Assembly (NCBI GenBank): GCA_023457255.1
Contig: JAEWMB010000024.1
Location: 1-64,000, forward strand
Reading direction: 5' to 3'
From: Bacillota bacterium
GTDB taxonomy: Bacteria > Bacillota > Clostridia > Lachnospirales > Lachnospiraceae
DNA: 64,000 bases
Part shown: in pieces, positions 56,465-64,000 of the stretch
Layout: the number at the start of each line of letters is the position of its first letter
How positions within the stretch are numbered: the stretch's first letter is position 1
Notes under the pieces: generated by a model
Seen by the model: only the letters and a program-made list of their open reading frames with translations
What the model was told of the DNA's origin: nothing
Databases searched by the model: none
Position numbers and translations under genes: made by a program

Positions 56465-58723
56465 CTATATTACTTCTTCGATCCTATTGTTTATGTATAC
56501 TGCAGTTTCCTTCATAAGTAACTCGGCAATTCCTGTGACTGTCCTGTTTTTCCAATTTTCGAGTCCAGTACCCCTGACCCATTCATTAAAGGCCCCCATT
56601 GCTTTGCCGCATTGTATCTGAAAATCCACCTTTCTAGCTTCCAAGCCCTGAGTTGCATAATTGGTACTGCTTCTGAAATAGCATTTCAGAATGATAAGCA
56701 GCTTGTACCTCTCATCCGCTTCAAGTTTGGCAAGCTCTTCAGGATGATAATTTATCATATAATCCTTTTCCTCACTCAGAATCTGATCGATCTTCTTTTT
56801 GAAATAGGAATTTTCCAACTGTTGTATTATTGCTGTATCAAGCTCTTCCAAAGATGAATTGTGCTTGTAAATGTCATAAAGCTTATTTGCTCTCGCTGGA
56901 AAAAAAGTTCCCTTTTTAAGAACCTGTACTTTAGAGCCAAACTCAAGCATATCTCCTGCCGGCGCATACTCTGTATCTTGCACTGCTGCGGTTTCAAGCA
57001 TATTCTTTACTAGACTGCTCGTACCTGCTTCTACACTACACTGATTTATGGAGCCGGTCATAATAAAATCTGCCCCAAGCAAAAATGCCGCCGCAGCTGC
57101 TTCCGGTGTACCTATACCGCCCGCTGCTCCAACATGAATCATCTCTTTGTACTTGTGAGTTTTCATTTTTTGATCCCGCATCCGTTTGACAGTAGGCAGT
57201 AAAATAGCTGTTACACCTTGATCCGTATGTCCACCTGAATCGGCTTCAACGCAGATATCAGAGGCAATTGGAATAGCTCCGAGCCAATTTGCCTGTTCCG
57301 TGGTGATTTCTTCCTTGTTTAAAAGAGTGTTTACTATATTTTTGGGTGCAGGACTCATAAAAAGCTCGGCAACCTCTGGTCTTGATACTTTCGCAATAAT
57401 ATGATTTTTCCTCTTTATTTCTCCGTTTTGCAGATATAATCCATGTGCCAGATATCTGACTAATGCCTTTGTAATATAGATATACCCGGAGGCTTCCAGT
57501 TTTTTTACCTCTTCTTCTAGCAGAAAAGAAATTAAATTGTTTTCCTTCGTCTCATTCTCCATACTTGATACAACATTAACACCAAACGGCTTATCTGCCG
57601 TGAGCTTAGCTTTTATATATTGAACCTCTTCTTTTATCTTTTCAAGCTTCATGCCGCCCGTCCCATAAAAGCCTAGTATATTTGCATCTGCTAAGGATAT
57701 AACCATTTCTTTCGAGGAAATAGCCTGATACATTCCACCAGCAAGATAAGAATACTTGAGGTTATATCTGCTTCTGAATGCATTACTCCCCAATTGTTCA
57801 GCTCGAATGACAGGCCTCTTGATTACTTCCACTTTTTCGATTTGTTTCTCAAATTGCTGGGGAGTTGTTTTCGGAACATAGGCACTTTTGATACTGGTAA
57901 TCATACTTGTGAGTATGTTGCTCTCACCGATTTCAACAAAATGCCTTACCCCTTTATCCAATAAATATTCTATGGTATCGCTCCATTTTACCGATGAATC
58001 AATCTGTTCAATCAGGTAGCGTGATAAATGATTACCCTCATATTCTCTTGCCGTCACATTAGATATAATTGGTATTTCTGGTTCGTTTAATTTAAAATCC
58101 GATATATAGCTTTCAAATTCCATTTTCGGTTGGGTCATATAGGGGGAGTGAAAAGCCCCACTGACATTTAGGGGCGAGAATCCGACACCTTGAATAGCTG
58201 TAAAGAACTCCTTGCTTTTCATCACATTTTCCTTTTCTCCTGCAATGATTATCTGGGTGTCTGTATTATAGTTTGATACAGATATGTTTAATTCGGGATG
58301 CTGACTACATATTTCACTTACTTGTTTTCCTGATAAACCAAGAACTGCTGCCATTCCGCCGCCAGTTACCTTTCCCATAAGTTTTCCACGCATACCAACC
58401 AGCTTTAGGCCAGTCTCGAAATCGATTACCTTTGCTGCAAACAGCGCATTATATTCACCTAAGCTATGTCCTGCAACAAAATCCGGTTTAATCTTTGCAG
58501 TTTTTATATAGTCTAGATATGTTAATGCGTTGACTATAAATATAGCTGATTGAGTGTATTCTGTTAGATTTAGTTTATTATCCGGGTTCTCTAAACATAG
58601 CTCTTCTATGGAACACCCTAATATACGGTCTGCAATTTCAACATGATCCGTATACTTTTTGAACAGTTCTTTTCCCATTCCCTTCTTTTGACTTCCCTGT
58701 CCGGGAAAAACAAATGCTATCAT
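56465..58723 (-). CDS. Fused trans-acting acyltransferase and PfaD-type enoylreductase
   Basis: About 752 aa. Residues 1-290 are a malonyl-CoA:ACP acyltransferase that loads the AT-less modules: FPGQGSQKKGMG, GHSLGEY with the nucleophilic serine, and GAFHSPYM with the histidine expected for malonyl specificity. The second half (from about residue 315) is a flavin-dependent PfaD/PksE-like enoylreductase (NILGFYGTGGMKLEKI, CVEADSGGHTDQG, GAAGGIGTPEAAAAAFLLGA, FIMTGSINQCSVEAG). This AT-ER fusion is as in PksE of the bacillaene pathway and is diagnostic of trans-AT systems. An ATG at 58738 is in frame, but it lies inside the Shine-Dalgarno ATGAGGTGG that serves the ATG at 58723, so I chose the latter. 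The ER could saturate double bonds on modules that have DH and KR. Confidence 0.95.
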   Translation of the reverse strand: MIAFVFPGQGSQKKGMGKELFKKYTDHVEIADRILGCSIEELCLENPDNKLNLTEYTQSAIFIVNALTYLDYIKTAKIKPDFVAGHSLGEYNALFAAKVIDFETGLKLVGMRGKLMGKVTGGGMAAVLGLSGKQVSEICSQHPELNISVSNYNTDTQIIIAGEKENVMKSKEFFTAIQGVGFSPLNVSGAFHSPYMTQPKMEFESYISDFKLNEPEIPIISNVTAREYEGNHLSRYLIEQIDSSVKWSDTIEYLLDKGVRHFVEIGESNILTSMITSIKSAYVPKTTPQQFEKQIEKVEVIKRPVIRAEQLGSNAFRSRYNLKYSYLAGGMYQAISSKEMVISLADANILGFYGTGGMKLEKIKEEVQYIKAKLTADKPFGVNVVSSMENETKENNLISFLLEEEVKKLEASGYIYITKALVRYLAHGLYLQNGEIKRKNHIIAKVSRPEVAELFMSPAPKNIVNTLLNKEEITTEQANWLGAIPIASDICVEADSGGHTDQGVTAILLPTVKRMRDQKMKTHKYKEMIHVGAAGGIGTPEAAAAAFLLGADFIMTGSINQCSVEAGTSSLVKNMLETAAVQDTEYAPAGDMLEFGSKVQVLKKGTFFPARANKLYDIYKHNSSLEELDTAIIQQLENSYFKKKIDQILSEEKDYMINYHPEELAKLEADERYKLLIILKCYFRSSTNYATQGLEARKVDFQIQCGKAMGAFNEWVRGTGLENWKNRTVTGIAELLMKETAVYINNRIEEVI

Positions 58724-58788
58724 ATTTTTCCACCTCATTTTTCTTTTATTTATGATTCTAATCTCATCATTACTGCTTTTATTATCTT

Positions 58789-59463
58789 TTAAATAAAATT
58801 GAATAGGTTTTTTTGATTCTTCCTCATACGAAATTCTACAAACTGTTTTTCATCTTCCATAATAAAGTAAATATTATTTTGCTTCAGATAGGACAAAGAC
58901 TTTCCAGGCTGTATATTGTATGTATGACCGGAATAGACTAACACAGAATCATCTACCTGCTGCTTGATTCTTGCGATGCTGTGAAACATACTGGAAGCAG
59001 AACCTCCATTAGCAGTGCATAATCCGCACCCTTCCATGAATATGGTATCCCCAGTAAATAAGCTGGTTTCTAATAAAAAGCAGGTACTTCCCACCGTATG
59101 CCCTGGTGTTAGCATACATTTTATCCACGTTTTTCCAATCGTTATAACTTCTTCATTCTCAAATAACTGAAGATTTTTACAATGATAAAAATAGTAATCT
59201 GCCTCTACCCTTGAGACGTATACCTTACAAGCGTATTGATTCACTAAATCATGAATACGCCGTGTATGGTCAAAATGTGTATGCGTAACCAAAACTATAT
59301 CCAGTTTCAAATCGAGCTTAGTCACAATTTCCTCGATTTGCTTCATGCTGCATGCTGGATCTATAATTGCTGTCCTTTTTGTTTCTTTATCAACAATGAC
59401 ATATACATTGTTTTTCGTTGCACTTTGATCCTTAATGCCATATAAGTCATATGTCGTTCCCAT
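58789..59463 (-). CDS. MBL-fold hydrolase (PksB-like)
   Basis: A 224-aa metallo-beta-lactamase-fold hydrolase. The metal motif THTHFDHTRR gives HxHxDH, followed by the downstream GHTVGSTCF histidine, an aspartate in SLFTGDTIF and a late histidine in YSGHTYN. It is the size of glyoxalase II-like enzymes. Trans-AT clusters of the bacillaene type carry a similar stand-alone hydrolase (PksB), thought to remove stalled or wrong acyl groups. It overlaps the upstream GyrI-like gene by 17 bp. The hydrolase fold is secure; an editing role is inferred from cluster context. Confidence 0.85.
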   Translation of the reverse strand: MGTTYDLYGIKDQSATKNNVYVIVDKETKRTAIIDPACSMKQIEEIVTKLDLKLDIVLVTHTHFDHTRRIHDLVNQYACKVYVSRVEADYYFYHCKNLQLFENEEVITIGKTWIKCMLTPGHTVGSTCFLLETSLFTGDTIFMEGCGLCTANGGSASSMFHSIARIKQQVDDSVLVYSGHTYNIQPGKSLSYLKQNNIYFIMEDEKQFVEFRMRKNQKNLFNFI

Positions 59464-59962
59464 ATTCTACTTCACCTGCCTCTTCTAATACCGATTGTTT
59501 CGTTACCGGTACGTATATGTCTATTATGGATGACGGCGAATCCCAATAAAATCTCTTATCATATCGTTCAAAATGAAAGAACTGTTTTTTATCGATTGCA
59601 AGCTTATGTTTGGGAAGAAATTCTTTGTACAACTCATTAATCGTATCTTTTATCGTTACCATATCGCCTTCATGTTCGTATATAAGATAACACTGTCTGG
59701 AAACATTTTTCACTTCAAATTCTTTGGGAATTTTGTATTGCTCCGGTATGGAACAAAAGTAATATAATTTATCATTTTCCTTATAGGTAAATGCATATTT
59801 TCTCCAGTTTCCCTGTTGATTTAACTGATTTTTTTTTAGTATTTTATTAAACTCAATCCATAGGTTTCGGCAAATCTCGATATTCCGATTTTGCCATTTC
59901 GTTATCTCCACGCCCATTCCACATACTGTAAACGCTCTTACTTCTTCTAATCTGTATTTCAT
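59447..59962 (-). CDS. GyrI-like / AraC-type effector-binding domain protein
   Basis: A 171-aa stand-alone ligand-binding domain without a DNA-binding part. The pattern YRLEEVRAFTVCGMGVEIT, LYYFCSIPE, CYLIYEHEGDMVTIKDTINE and the terminal IIDIYVPVTK is the SHS2/GyrI-like fold used by BmrR-type regulators to bind hydrophobic compounds. In an antibiotic operon such a protein may sequester the product (self-protection) or act in sensing. It overlaps the MBL gene and follows the HEAT gene by 29 bp. The RBS for the ATG is weak (AGAAGG, rather distant). Fold assignment is by pattern recognition. Confidence 0.7.
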   Translation of the reverse strand: MKYRLEEVRAFTVCGMGVEITKWQNRNIEICRNLWIEFNKILKKNQLNQQGNWRKYAFTYKENDKLYYFCSIPEQYKIPKEFEVKNVSRQCYLIYEHEGDMVTIKDTINELYKEFLPKHKLAIDKKQFFHFERYDKRFYWDSPSSIIDIYVPVTKQSVLEEAGEVEYGNDI

Positions 59963-59991
59963 AATCGATTTAACTGCCTTCTTCTCTATCC

Positions 59992-60714
59992 TTATCTCAT
60001 TACCTTCAAAGCTCTTTTAGCTTCCTCTCGAAACAAAGCTTTTTTACTCGTTTTAGAAACATTTCTAAGATACTCTATGCTTTTTGCATGCGGAAAAGCA
60101 GATAAGCAGAGAATTCCCTTCCATACAATGACATCGTCCTCTTTATACGTTTCGATTGTATTGATTACTTTATTCATATATTCATGACTGCCTGCTTGTC
60201 TGTTATAAAATATCAGAAAGCCGATGGCGTCAAGTACCTCCTGTATTTTATCAATATCACCGCTATCTAATACTTCCATCAGCACAGGAAGAATTTCCCT
60301 CCTCATTCTGGCAAGACTTCGTACAATCAAATCTCTTGGTAGCGGATAACTACTTTTAAACGATGGTCTTTCTGGAAGAACTTTATGCTGATTCTTTCCT
60401 ATCTTTCCAATATAAGGAACCATTTCTTTTGCAGTAACCTGATTACCGCTTTCTAAGGTAGTACAGATTTCTAATCTTGTATACAGCTTCTTTTCTTTAA
60501 CAAGATGTTTTAATAAAATATCTGCCATTTCTACGTTACATACATCACACTTTAAACGTATGACCTTAGCTGCTGCCGAACGATGAACCGGGTCTTTATC
60601 TTCCAGTAGTTTTATCAGGGCGTCCCTATTAAGCTCTTTAAATTCGCTTATATCATAGTCCTCAATATAGCCTCTTCCTCTAAGAGTCTCTAAATCACTA
60701 TTTAGTTTGTTCAT
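59992..60714 (-). CDS. HEAT-repeat protein
   Basis: A 240-aa all-helical protein with repeated HEAT-like units: ALIKLLEDKDPVHRSAAAKV, then ILLKHLVKEKKLYTRLEICT, DLIVRSLARMRREILPVLME, and the C-terminal SKKALFREEAKRAL. Cytoplasmic, with no signal peptide. HEAT proteins are protein- or nucleic-acid-binding scaffolds. Some are DNA glycosylases (AlkD/AlkC type), but I do not see the AlkD catalytic pattern. The start is supported by GAGGAAAAG, and the ATG overlaps the stop of the phosphopantetheinyl transferase gene by 4 bp. Its role in the operon is unknown. Confidence 0.7.
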   Translation of the reverse strand: MNKLNSDLETLRGRGYIEDYDISEFKELNRDALIKLLEDKDPVHRSAAAKVIRLKCDVCNVEMADILLKHLVKEKKLYTRLEICTTLESGNQVTAKEMVPYIGKIGKNQHKVLPERPSFKSSYPLPRDLIVRSLARMRREILPVLMEVLDSGDIDKIQEVLDAIGFLIFYNRQAGSHEYMNKVINTIETYKEDDVIVWKGILCLSAFPHAKSIEYLRNVSKTSKKALFREEAKRALKVMR

Positions 60715-61406
60715 TTCTTTTCCTCTTTACTTCTATTTATTAATTGAATCAAATCCTCCAGTCTGATTTCATGAAGGATAACTTCTTCCTCCATACTGCA
60801 TACTGACAGGTAATAGTCTGTGTCAAACAGATAGCTTTTTAATCTCAATTTCTTTTGGATTTTGCCATTTTGATTGGTTACCACACCGTCTAAGGCATTT
60901 ACAGAAAATGAATTTAGTCTGGTTGAAAGCCCTGTTCCAAGGTATTTGATATAACTCTCCTTGAGTGTCCAAATCTGTGTAAATCTTTTCGTCCGCTCCT
61001 TGCCTGTAACCGTATAAATAAAACTTTTTTCTTCTTCTGTAAAAAGTTTATCAGCAATATCTTCTTTTCCTGTCTGGATTTCCTCGATATCGATTCCAAC
61101 TTCAGTGCTCCCATACGCAATTGCTACCCACTTTCCAGAATGAGATAGATTGTATGAAAAGCCATACATATGATTCATGAACGGCTTTCCAAATTCATTG
61201 TAGACAATGACCCTCTTTACCAATCGACCAACTGCCTGAAACAGACTATATTGAAGTAATAATTCTGCACAAACACTTCTTTTGGAATCATTGATAAAAT
61301 GAAAACGATCTGCTCTGATGCGTCTTTCTTCTGAAACTGCATTTCTAAGCAGCTGATAGTTATCGTTATTAATATCCGTTATATTTATGCAATTTATAAC
61401 CAGCAT
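60711..61406 (-). CDS. Sfp-type 4'-phosphopantetheinyl transferase
   Basis: A 231-aa enzyme that attaches the phosphopantetheine arm to the ACP domains of the three synthases. The magnesium-binding motif VGIDIEEI and the WTLKESYIKYLGTGLS helix with the KE pair are both present, as is the NLSHSGKWVAIAY stretch. Length is typical for Sfp. RBS AGAGG lies upstream of the ATG. It is the first gene of the operon and overlaps the HEAT gene by ATGA. A dedicated copy fits a transferred cluster that brings its own carrier-protein activation. Confidence 0.92.
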   Translation of the reverse strand: MLVINCINITDINNDNYQLLRNAVSEERRIRADRFHFINDSKRSVCAELLLQYSLFQAVGRLVKRVIVYNEFGKPFMNHMYGFSYNLSHSGKWVAIAYGSTEVGIDIEEIQTGKEDIADKLFTEEEKSFIYTVTGKERTKRFTQIWTLKESYIKYLGTGLSTRLNSFSVNALDGVVTNQNGKIQKKLRLKSYLFDTDYYLSVCSMEEEVILHEIRLEDLIQLINRSKEEKK

Positions 61407-61512
61407 GTTCTACCTCTTATTATCATTCGTATGTCAGCTTATAATTATATAATGTTTCAAAATAATTATTTTGTACATATAGCCTTTTATTACATCACCG
61501 TCTCTGGTTGCT
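61407..61512 (-). promoter_or_regulatory. Likely promoter region of the PKS operon
   Basis: This AT-rich region upstream of the first operon gene holds a TATAAT on the minus strand at about 61447-61452. Just upstream lies the 14-bp palindrome AAAATAATTATTTT. No convincing -35 was found at 17 bp. No riboswitch-like structure or regulator gene is adjacent. Confidence 0.4.
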
Positions 61513-61650
61513 CTAAGGCTTCAAAAAATGCGGTTGCATAATTACCTTATTCGCAACCCCTAAGGCCAGAGCTCCTCCGCTACCTCCCTCTCCAATAATA
61601 ATGGATAGGATAGGAACTGTAATTTTAGCCATTTCATATAGATTTTTAGT
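61513..61650 (-). pseudogene. accA: accA remnant (acetyl-CoA carboxylase carboxyltransferase alpha)
   Basis: The minus-strand reading NLYEMAKITVPILSIIIGEG then GSGGALALGVANKVIM matches the acyl-CoA-binding core of AccA (typically P-I-I-S-x-x-I-GEGGSGGALALGVAD-V-M). The frame then degenerates (QPHFLKP-stop at 61513). Both gene ends are missing. AccA helps supply malonyl-CoA, so this may be the relic of a precursor-supply gene that once belonged to the PKS cluster. Alternatively it is host debris captured by the element. Confidence 0.8.
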
Positions 61651-61888
61651 ATTTACAGTAATATCATAATATTACCATTTATTCCATATTTCATCAATAA
61701 TTATTTACATTATTATGCAATTATTTACAAACTTTAATGGTTTTTTCTTAATCAGTGTTTTAGATCTATTTAAAGAATACTTTATATAGTTAATAGGACC
61801 AAAAATAAACCTTCTAGATTCTCTTTGATCTAGAAGGTTTCCAATATTAACACGCAGATTTTCTCTTTTTATTTTTAGCCTAACCAAC
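61651..61888. other. Right end of the element, no intact gene
   Basis: AT-rich. It contains the hairpin at 61807-61840 and the inner flank of the right att core (ACCAAC next to CATTTCCCCA). A 64-codon frame crossing the att core (61705-61899, minus) has no RBS and is considered chance. Confidence 0.5.
61807..61840 (-). terminator. 12-bp hairpin near the right end of the element
   Basis: AAACCTTCTAGA (61807-61818) and TCTAGAAGGTTT (61829-61840) are perfect complements. On the minus strand the stem is followed by TATTTTT, so it can terminate transcripts entering the element from the truncated deacetylase promoter. Confidence 0.7.
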
Positions 61889-61898
61889 CATTTCCCCA
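61889..61898. repeat. Right attachment core (attR)
   Basis: CATTTCCCCA, identical to 6072-6081. The outer flank (61899-62099) is the 5' part of the deacetylase gene. The inner flank supplies the left arm of the reconstructed attP dyad (ACCATTTCCC-CA, 61887-61898). Confidence 0.85.
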
Positions 61899-62099
61899 AG
61901 CCGCATCAAAGGATAGAGCAACCTGATTTTTCTCAGTTTTCACACAATAAATTGGTAATTCCCGCTTCCCTCCTGCCGCCCTTGCAATAATCTTTGGTAC
62001 AAAATAAATCCCTGCTGCTATTACTAACATAACGGAAAGTACTACGATTCCGGATTTACACCATCTTCCCAGTTTCTCTTTGTCAATCTCAAATTGCAT
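61889..62099 (-). pseudogene. PdaB-like polysaccharide deacetylase, 5' part (split by the PKS element)
   Basis: Starts MQFEIDKEKLGRWCKSGIVV with one membrane segment (about residues 16-38, a signal anchor). It then reads LPIYCVKTEKNQVALSFDAAWGN, the family's first metal-binding NodB motif. It continues only into NGWLG-stop in the element (stop at 61875-61877). The remaining motifs are at 5722-6071. GAGGTAG precedes the ATG. The interruption falls right after the SFDAAWGN motif, so neither part can be active alone. Confidence 0.9.
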
Positions 62100-62222
62100 C
62101 GTACTACCTCAATATAATATGTATTAGTATATTTATATTGAAAATACATCGAGTTATGATAAGATTATAAAAACTTTCCCGTTCTGTATAAAGCTGTCAG
62201 ATTCGACCTGGCAATAAAATCG

Positions 62223-64000
62223 CTATTGTCCGTTAATCTTATGCTCTTTCCCTTTCTCTAACTTAAGCTCCTCTTTTTTTCCCTGGCAGCTTAACATTAT
62301 TGTAATATCTTTGCCTGGTGTTAGAACTGCTTCTTTTAACACTCCGTTTTCCCAGCTCATCTCTAATTCGATATTCCCTCTTAGTTTAATCCCCTTAACA
62401 TGTCCTTCGCTCCAAGCCTTGGGAAGTGCCGGTAGCAGATGAATCCGCCCATTATGGCTTTGAACTAACATCTCGGTAATTCCCTGAGTTGCGCCAAAAT
62501 TACCATCAATCTGGAATACAGGATCCGGCTTTCCTGGATGATTGTCAAATAGATTAGGAAAAGTAGAACGCTTTAAAAGTTCCAATACATTCTCATACGC
62601 CTTCTCTCCATTATAAAAACGGCTCCATAATAGAATAATCCATGCTCTGCTCCATCCGGTGTGTCCACCCCCATGCTCAAGTCTTCGCCTAAGCGTTTTT
62701 TCGGCCGCCTGGTAAAGTTCCGGTGTCTCTTCTTTTGTAATCATGGAACCCGGATAAATTGCAAAAAGATGTGAAATATGGCGGTGTCCAGGGTCTACCT
62801 CTTCATAATCTTTGATCCATTCCATTAGCTGGCCGTATTTACCAACCTGAGGTTTTGGCAGCTTATCTAATAGAATTTTGGTTCCTTCCACATATTCGTG
62901 TTCTTCTAGCAGCTGAGAAGCACTTAGATAGGCATGAAATAGCTCATATAAAATCTGGCTATCCATCGAAGGACCGGCACACATACACCCTGTTGCTCCT
63001 GTTTCCATAATATAAGTATTTTCAGGAGATACCGACGGACAGGTAATCATCTGCCCCTCTTCATTCTCAATCAGGAAATCATGGAAGAACAATATTGCCT
63101 TTTTCAGTATCTCATAGTGATTCTTTAAGAACTCTAGATCCTCTGTGTATAAATAATGTTCCCAGATGTGAAGTGATAGCCAGGCACCTCCCATTACCCA
63201 GTAACTAGCCGGAATATACTGATCTTGTGGTGCGGTATCTGCATATAAATCAGTATTGTGATGAGCGACAAAGCCTCGGCATCCATACATTTCTTTCGCA
63301 GTACGAGAACCATTAATCACCATTCTTTTTAACAAATCAAACAAAGGAAGGTGGCATTCCGACAGATTCGCAGTTTCTACCGGCCAATAATTCATCTCTG
63401 TATTAATATTAATTGTGTACTTGCCGTCCCAGGGCGGATCCATTCGATCGTTCCATATTCCCTGTAAGTTTGCAGGAAGAGAGCCAGGTCTGCTGCAAGA
63501 TATCATTAAGTATCTGCCATATTGATAATAAAGCGCTAATAAGTCATTGTCCTCTTTTTGTTTTAAATCTTCTAAGCGTACATCAGTAGGTGTCTCTCGT
63601 TTGCTATTTCCCCCTAGCGTAAAGGAGACACGGTTATACAGCATTTTATAATCAACAAGATGTCTTGTCTTCACTTCTTCCCACGACATCTTCTGTACTT
63701 CATTTAATTTCATCCTGCACTCTTTCGCAGGATCAAGTACACGAAAGGTGGTAGCTGCCGATAAATATAATATGACTTCGCTTGCATCTTCTATGATTAA
63801 GAATTCTCCCATCGTCTTAACCTTGCCTTCTCTTAGACAGGTTCCTCGCAGCATTCCGCAATAATTAATTCCACCATCTCCGGTATCTGCACCAAACCCT
63901 ATGGTATCCGTACCCTCATGCCATACATGATTGATAAATTTTCTTCTATTAAAATGACAATGGAAATTTAGTTTCCTGCTCCCTTTTGCCTTTAGGTAAA
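62223..64000 (-). CDS. GH95 alpha-L-fucosidase (5' end beyond the window)
   Basis: The frame is open from the right window edge (YLKAKGSRKLNFHCHFNRRK...) to a stop at 62223, so the N-terminus is missing and no start can be given. Family GH95 cleaves terminal alpha-1,2-L-fucose from glycans. Key motifs: YTININTEMNYWPVETANL (the paired Asn of the active site), CPSVSPENTY (the catalytic-acid region), and FQIDGNFGATQGITEML (the Asp that activates water through the Asn pair). The (alpha/alpha)6 barrel and C-terminal beta-domain (...LPALPKAWSEG...) are present. It is outside the PKS island, 123 bp upstream of the interrupted deacetylase gene on the same strand. Confidence 0.9.
   Translation of the reverse strand, partial: YLKAKGSRKLNFHCHFNRRKFINHVWHEGTDTIGFGADTGDGGINYCGMLRGTCLREGKVKTMGEFLIIEDASEVILYLSAATTFRVLDPAKECRMKLNEVQKMSWEEVKTRHLVDYKMLYNRVSFTLGGNSKRETPTDVRLEDLKQKEDNDLLALYYQYGRYLMISCSRPGSLPANLQGIWNDRMDPPWDGKYTININTEMNYWPVETANLSECHLPLFDLLKRMVINGSRTAKEMYGCRGFVAHHNTDLYADTAPQDQYIPASYWVMGGAWLSLHIWEHYLYTEDLEFLKNHYEILKKAILFFHDFLIENEEGQMITCPSVSPENTYIMETGATGCMCAGPSMDSQILYELFHAYLSASQLLEEHEYVEGTKILLDKLPKPQVGKYGQLMEWIKDYEEVDPGHRHISHLFAIYPGSMITKEETPELYQAAEKTLRRRLEHGGGHTGWSRAWIILLWSRFYNGEKAYENVLELLKRSTFPNLFDNHPGKPDPVFQIDGNFGATQGITEMLVQSHNGRIHLLPALPKAWSEGHVKGIKLRGNIELEMSWENGVLKEAVLTPGKDITIMLSCQGKKEELKLEKGKEHKINGQ

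Larger units (their letters stand above)
6072..61898. mobile_element. Integrated genomic island carrying the trans-AT PKS operon
   Basis: The boundaries are set by the duplicated 10-bp core CATTTCCCCA and by the two halves of one deacetylase gene lying outside it in matching orientation and frame. Contents: a serine integrase at the left end, a small hypothetical gene, a GC-richer block with a relaxase tail and blaR1-blaI, the PKS operon from 61406 to 12176, and an accA remnant. No conjugation (type IV secretion) genes and no intact relaxase are present. It is therefore an integrative element that could at most be mobilised by helpers, or a decayed ICE. Whether it still excises is unknown. 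Confidence 0.85.

Noticed and set aside
59992..60714. HEAT protein as an AlkD-type DNA glycosylase giving self-resistance
   Set aside because: The catalytic Asp/Trp pattern of AlkD is not visible; only generic HEAT repeats can be supported.
61705..61899. 64-codon minus-strand frame crossing the right att core
   Set aside because: No RBS, begins inside the deacetylase motif and runs through non-coding DNA of the element end; best explained as chance.

Overview
The window looks like the chromosome of an anaerobic, low-GC, probably spore-forming Firmicute, most likely of the Lachnospiraceae/Clostridiales type. The protein style, the large serine recombinases, a GH95 fucosidase and a spore-type polysaccharide deacetylase all point that way. 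I cannot name the species. No rRNA, tRNA or CRISPR array was seen.

The centre of the window is an integrated element of about 55.8 kb (6072-61898). Its ends share the 10-bp core CATTTCCCCA. At both ends it interrupts one host gene, a PdaB-like polysaccharide deacetylase. The 5' part of that gene lies at 61889-62099 and the 3' part at 5722-6071, and joining the two at the core restores the reading frame (187 codons including the stop). A 531-aa serine integrase ends 13 bp inside the left core, and the two inner flanks of the core form a dyad around a central CA, as expected of a serine-integrase attP.

The main cargo is a single minus-strand operon (61406 down to 12176) encoding a trans-AT polyketide synthase of about 13,500 residues. 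In transcription order it holds an Sfp-type phosphopantetheinyl transferase, a HEAT-repeat protein, a GyrI-like ligand-binding protein, an MBL-fold hydrolase, a fused AT-enoylreductase, and a PP-loop sulfur/amide-transfer-type ATPase. Then come three giant synthases (3875, 4507 and 5126 aa), a SAP-like protein, a 3-hydroxyacyl-CoA dehydrogenase-like enzyme and DNA polymerase IV. No synthase module has its own AT. The first synthase starts with a formyltransferase domain and an adenylation domain whose specificity code matches glycine, so an N-formyl-glycyl starter is predicted. Eight elongating KS modules follow, then a non-elongating KS, a decayed methyltransferase region, an ACP and a thioesterase with cysteine in place of the nucleophilic serine.

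Between the integrase and the PKS operon lies a visibly GC-richer block (about 8.62-11.8 kb). It carries a frameshifted relaxase tail and an intact blaR1-blaI type sensor/repressor pair, and is probably a remnant of another mobile element. A decayed accA fragment sits near the right end of the element, just upstream of the PKS operon.

Left of the element (1-6071) is a mobile-DNA-rich host flank. It holds an IS66 transposase tail, an RlmM/FtsJ-like methyltransferase, a second large serine recombinase with a 43-aa gene upstream, and an IS21-family deletion derivative with an 8-bp target duplication. Right of the element (61899-64000) are the deacetylase 5' end and a GH95 alpha-L-fucosidase gene that runs off the window.
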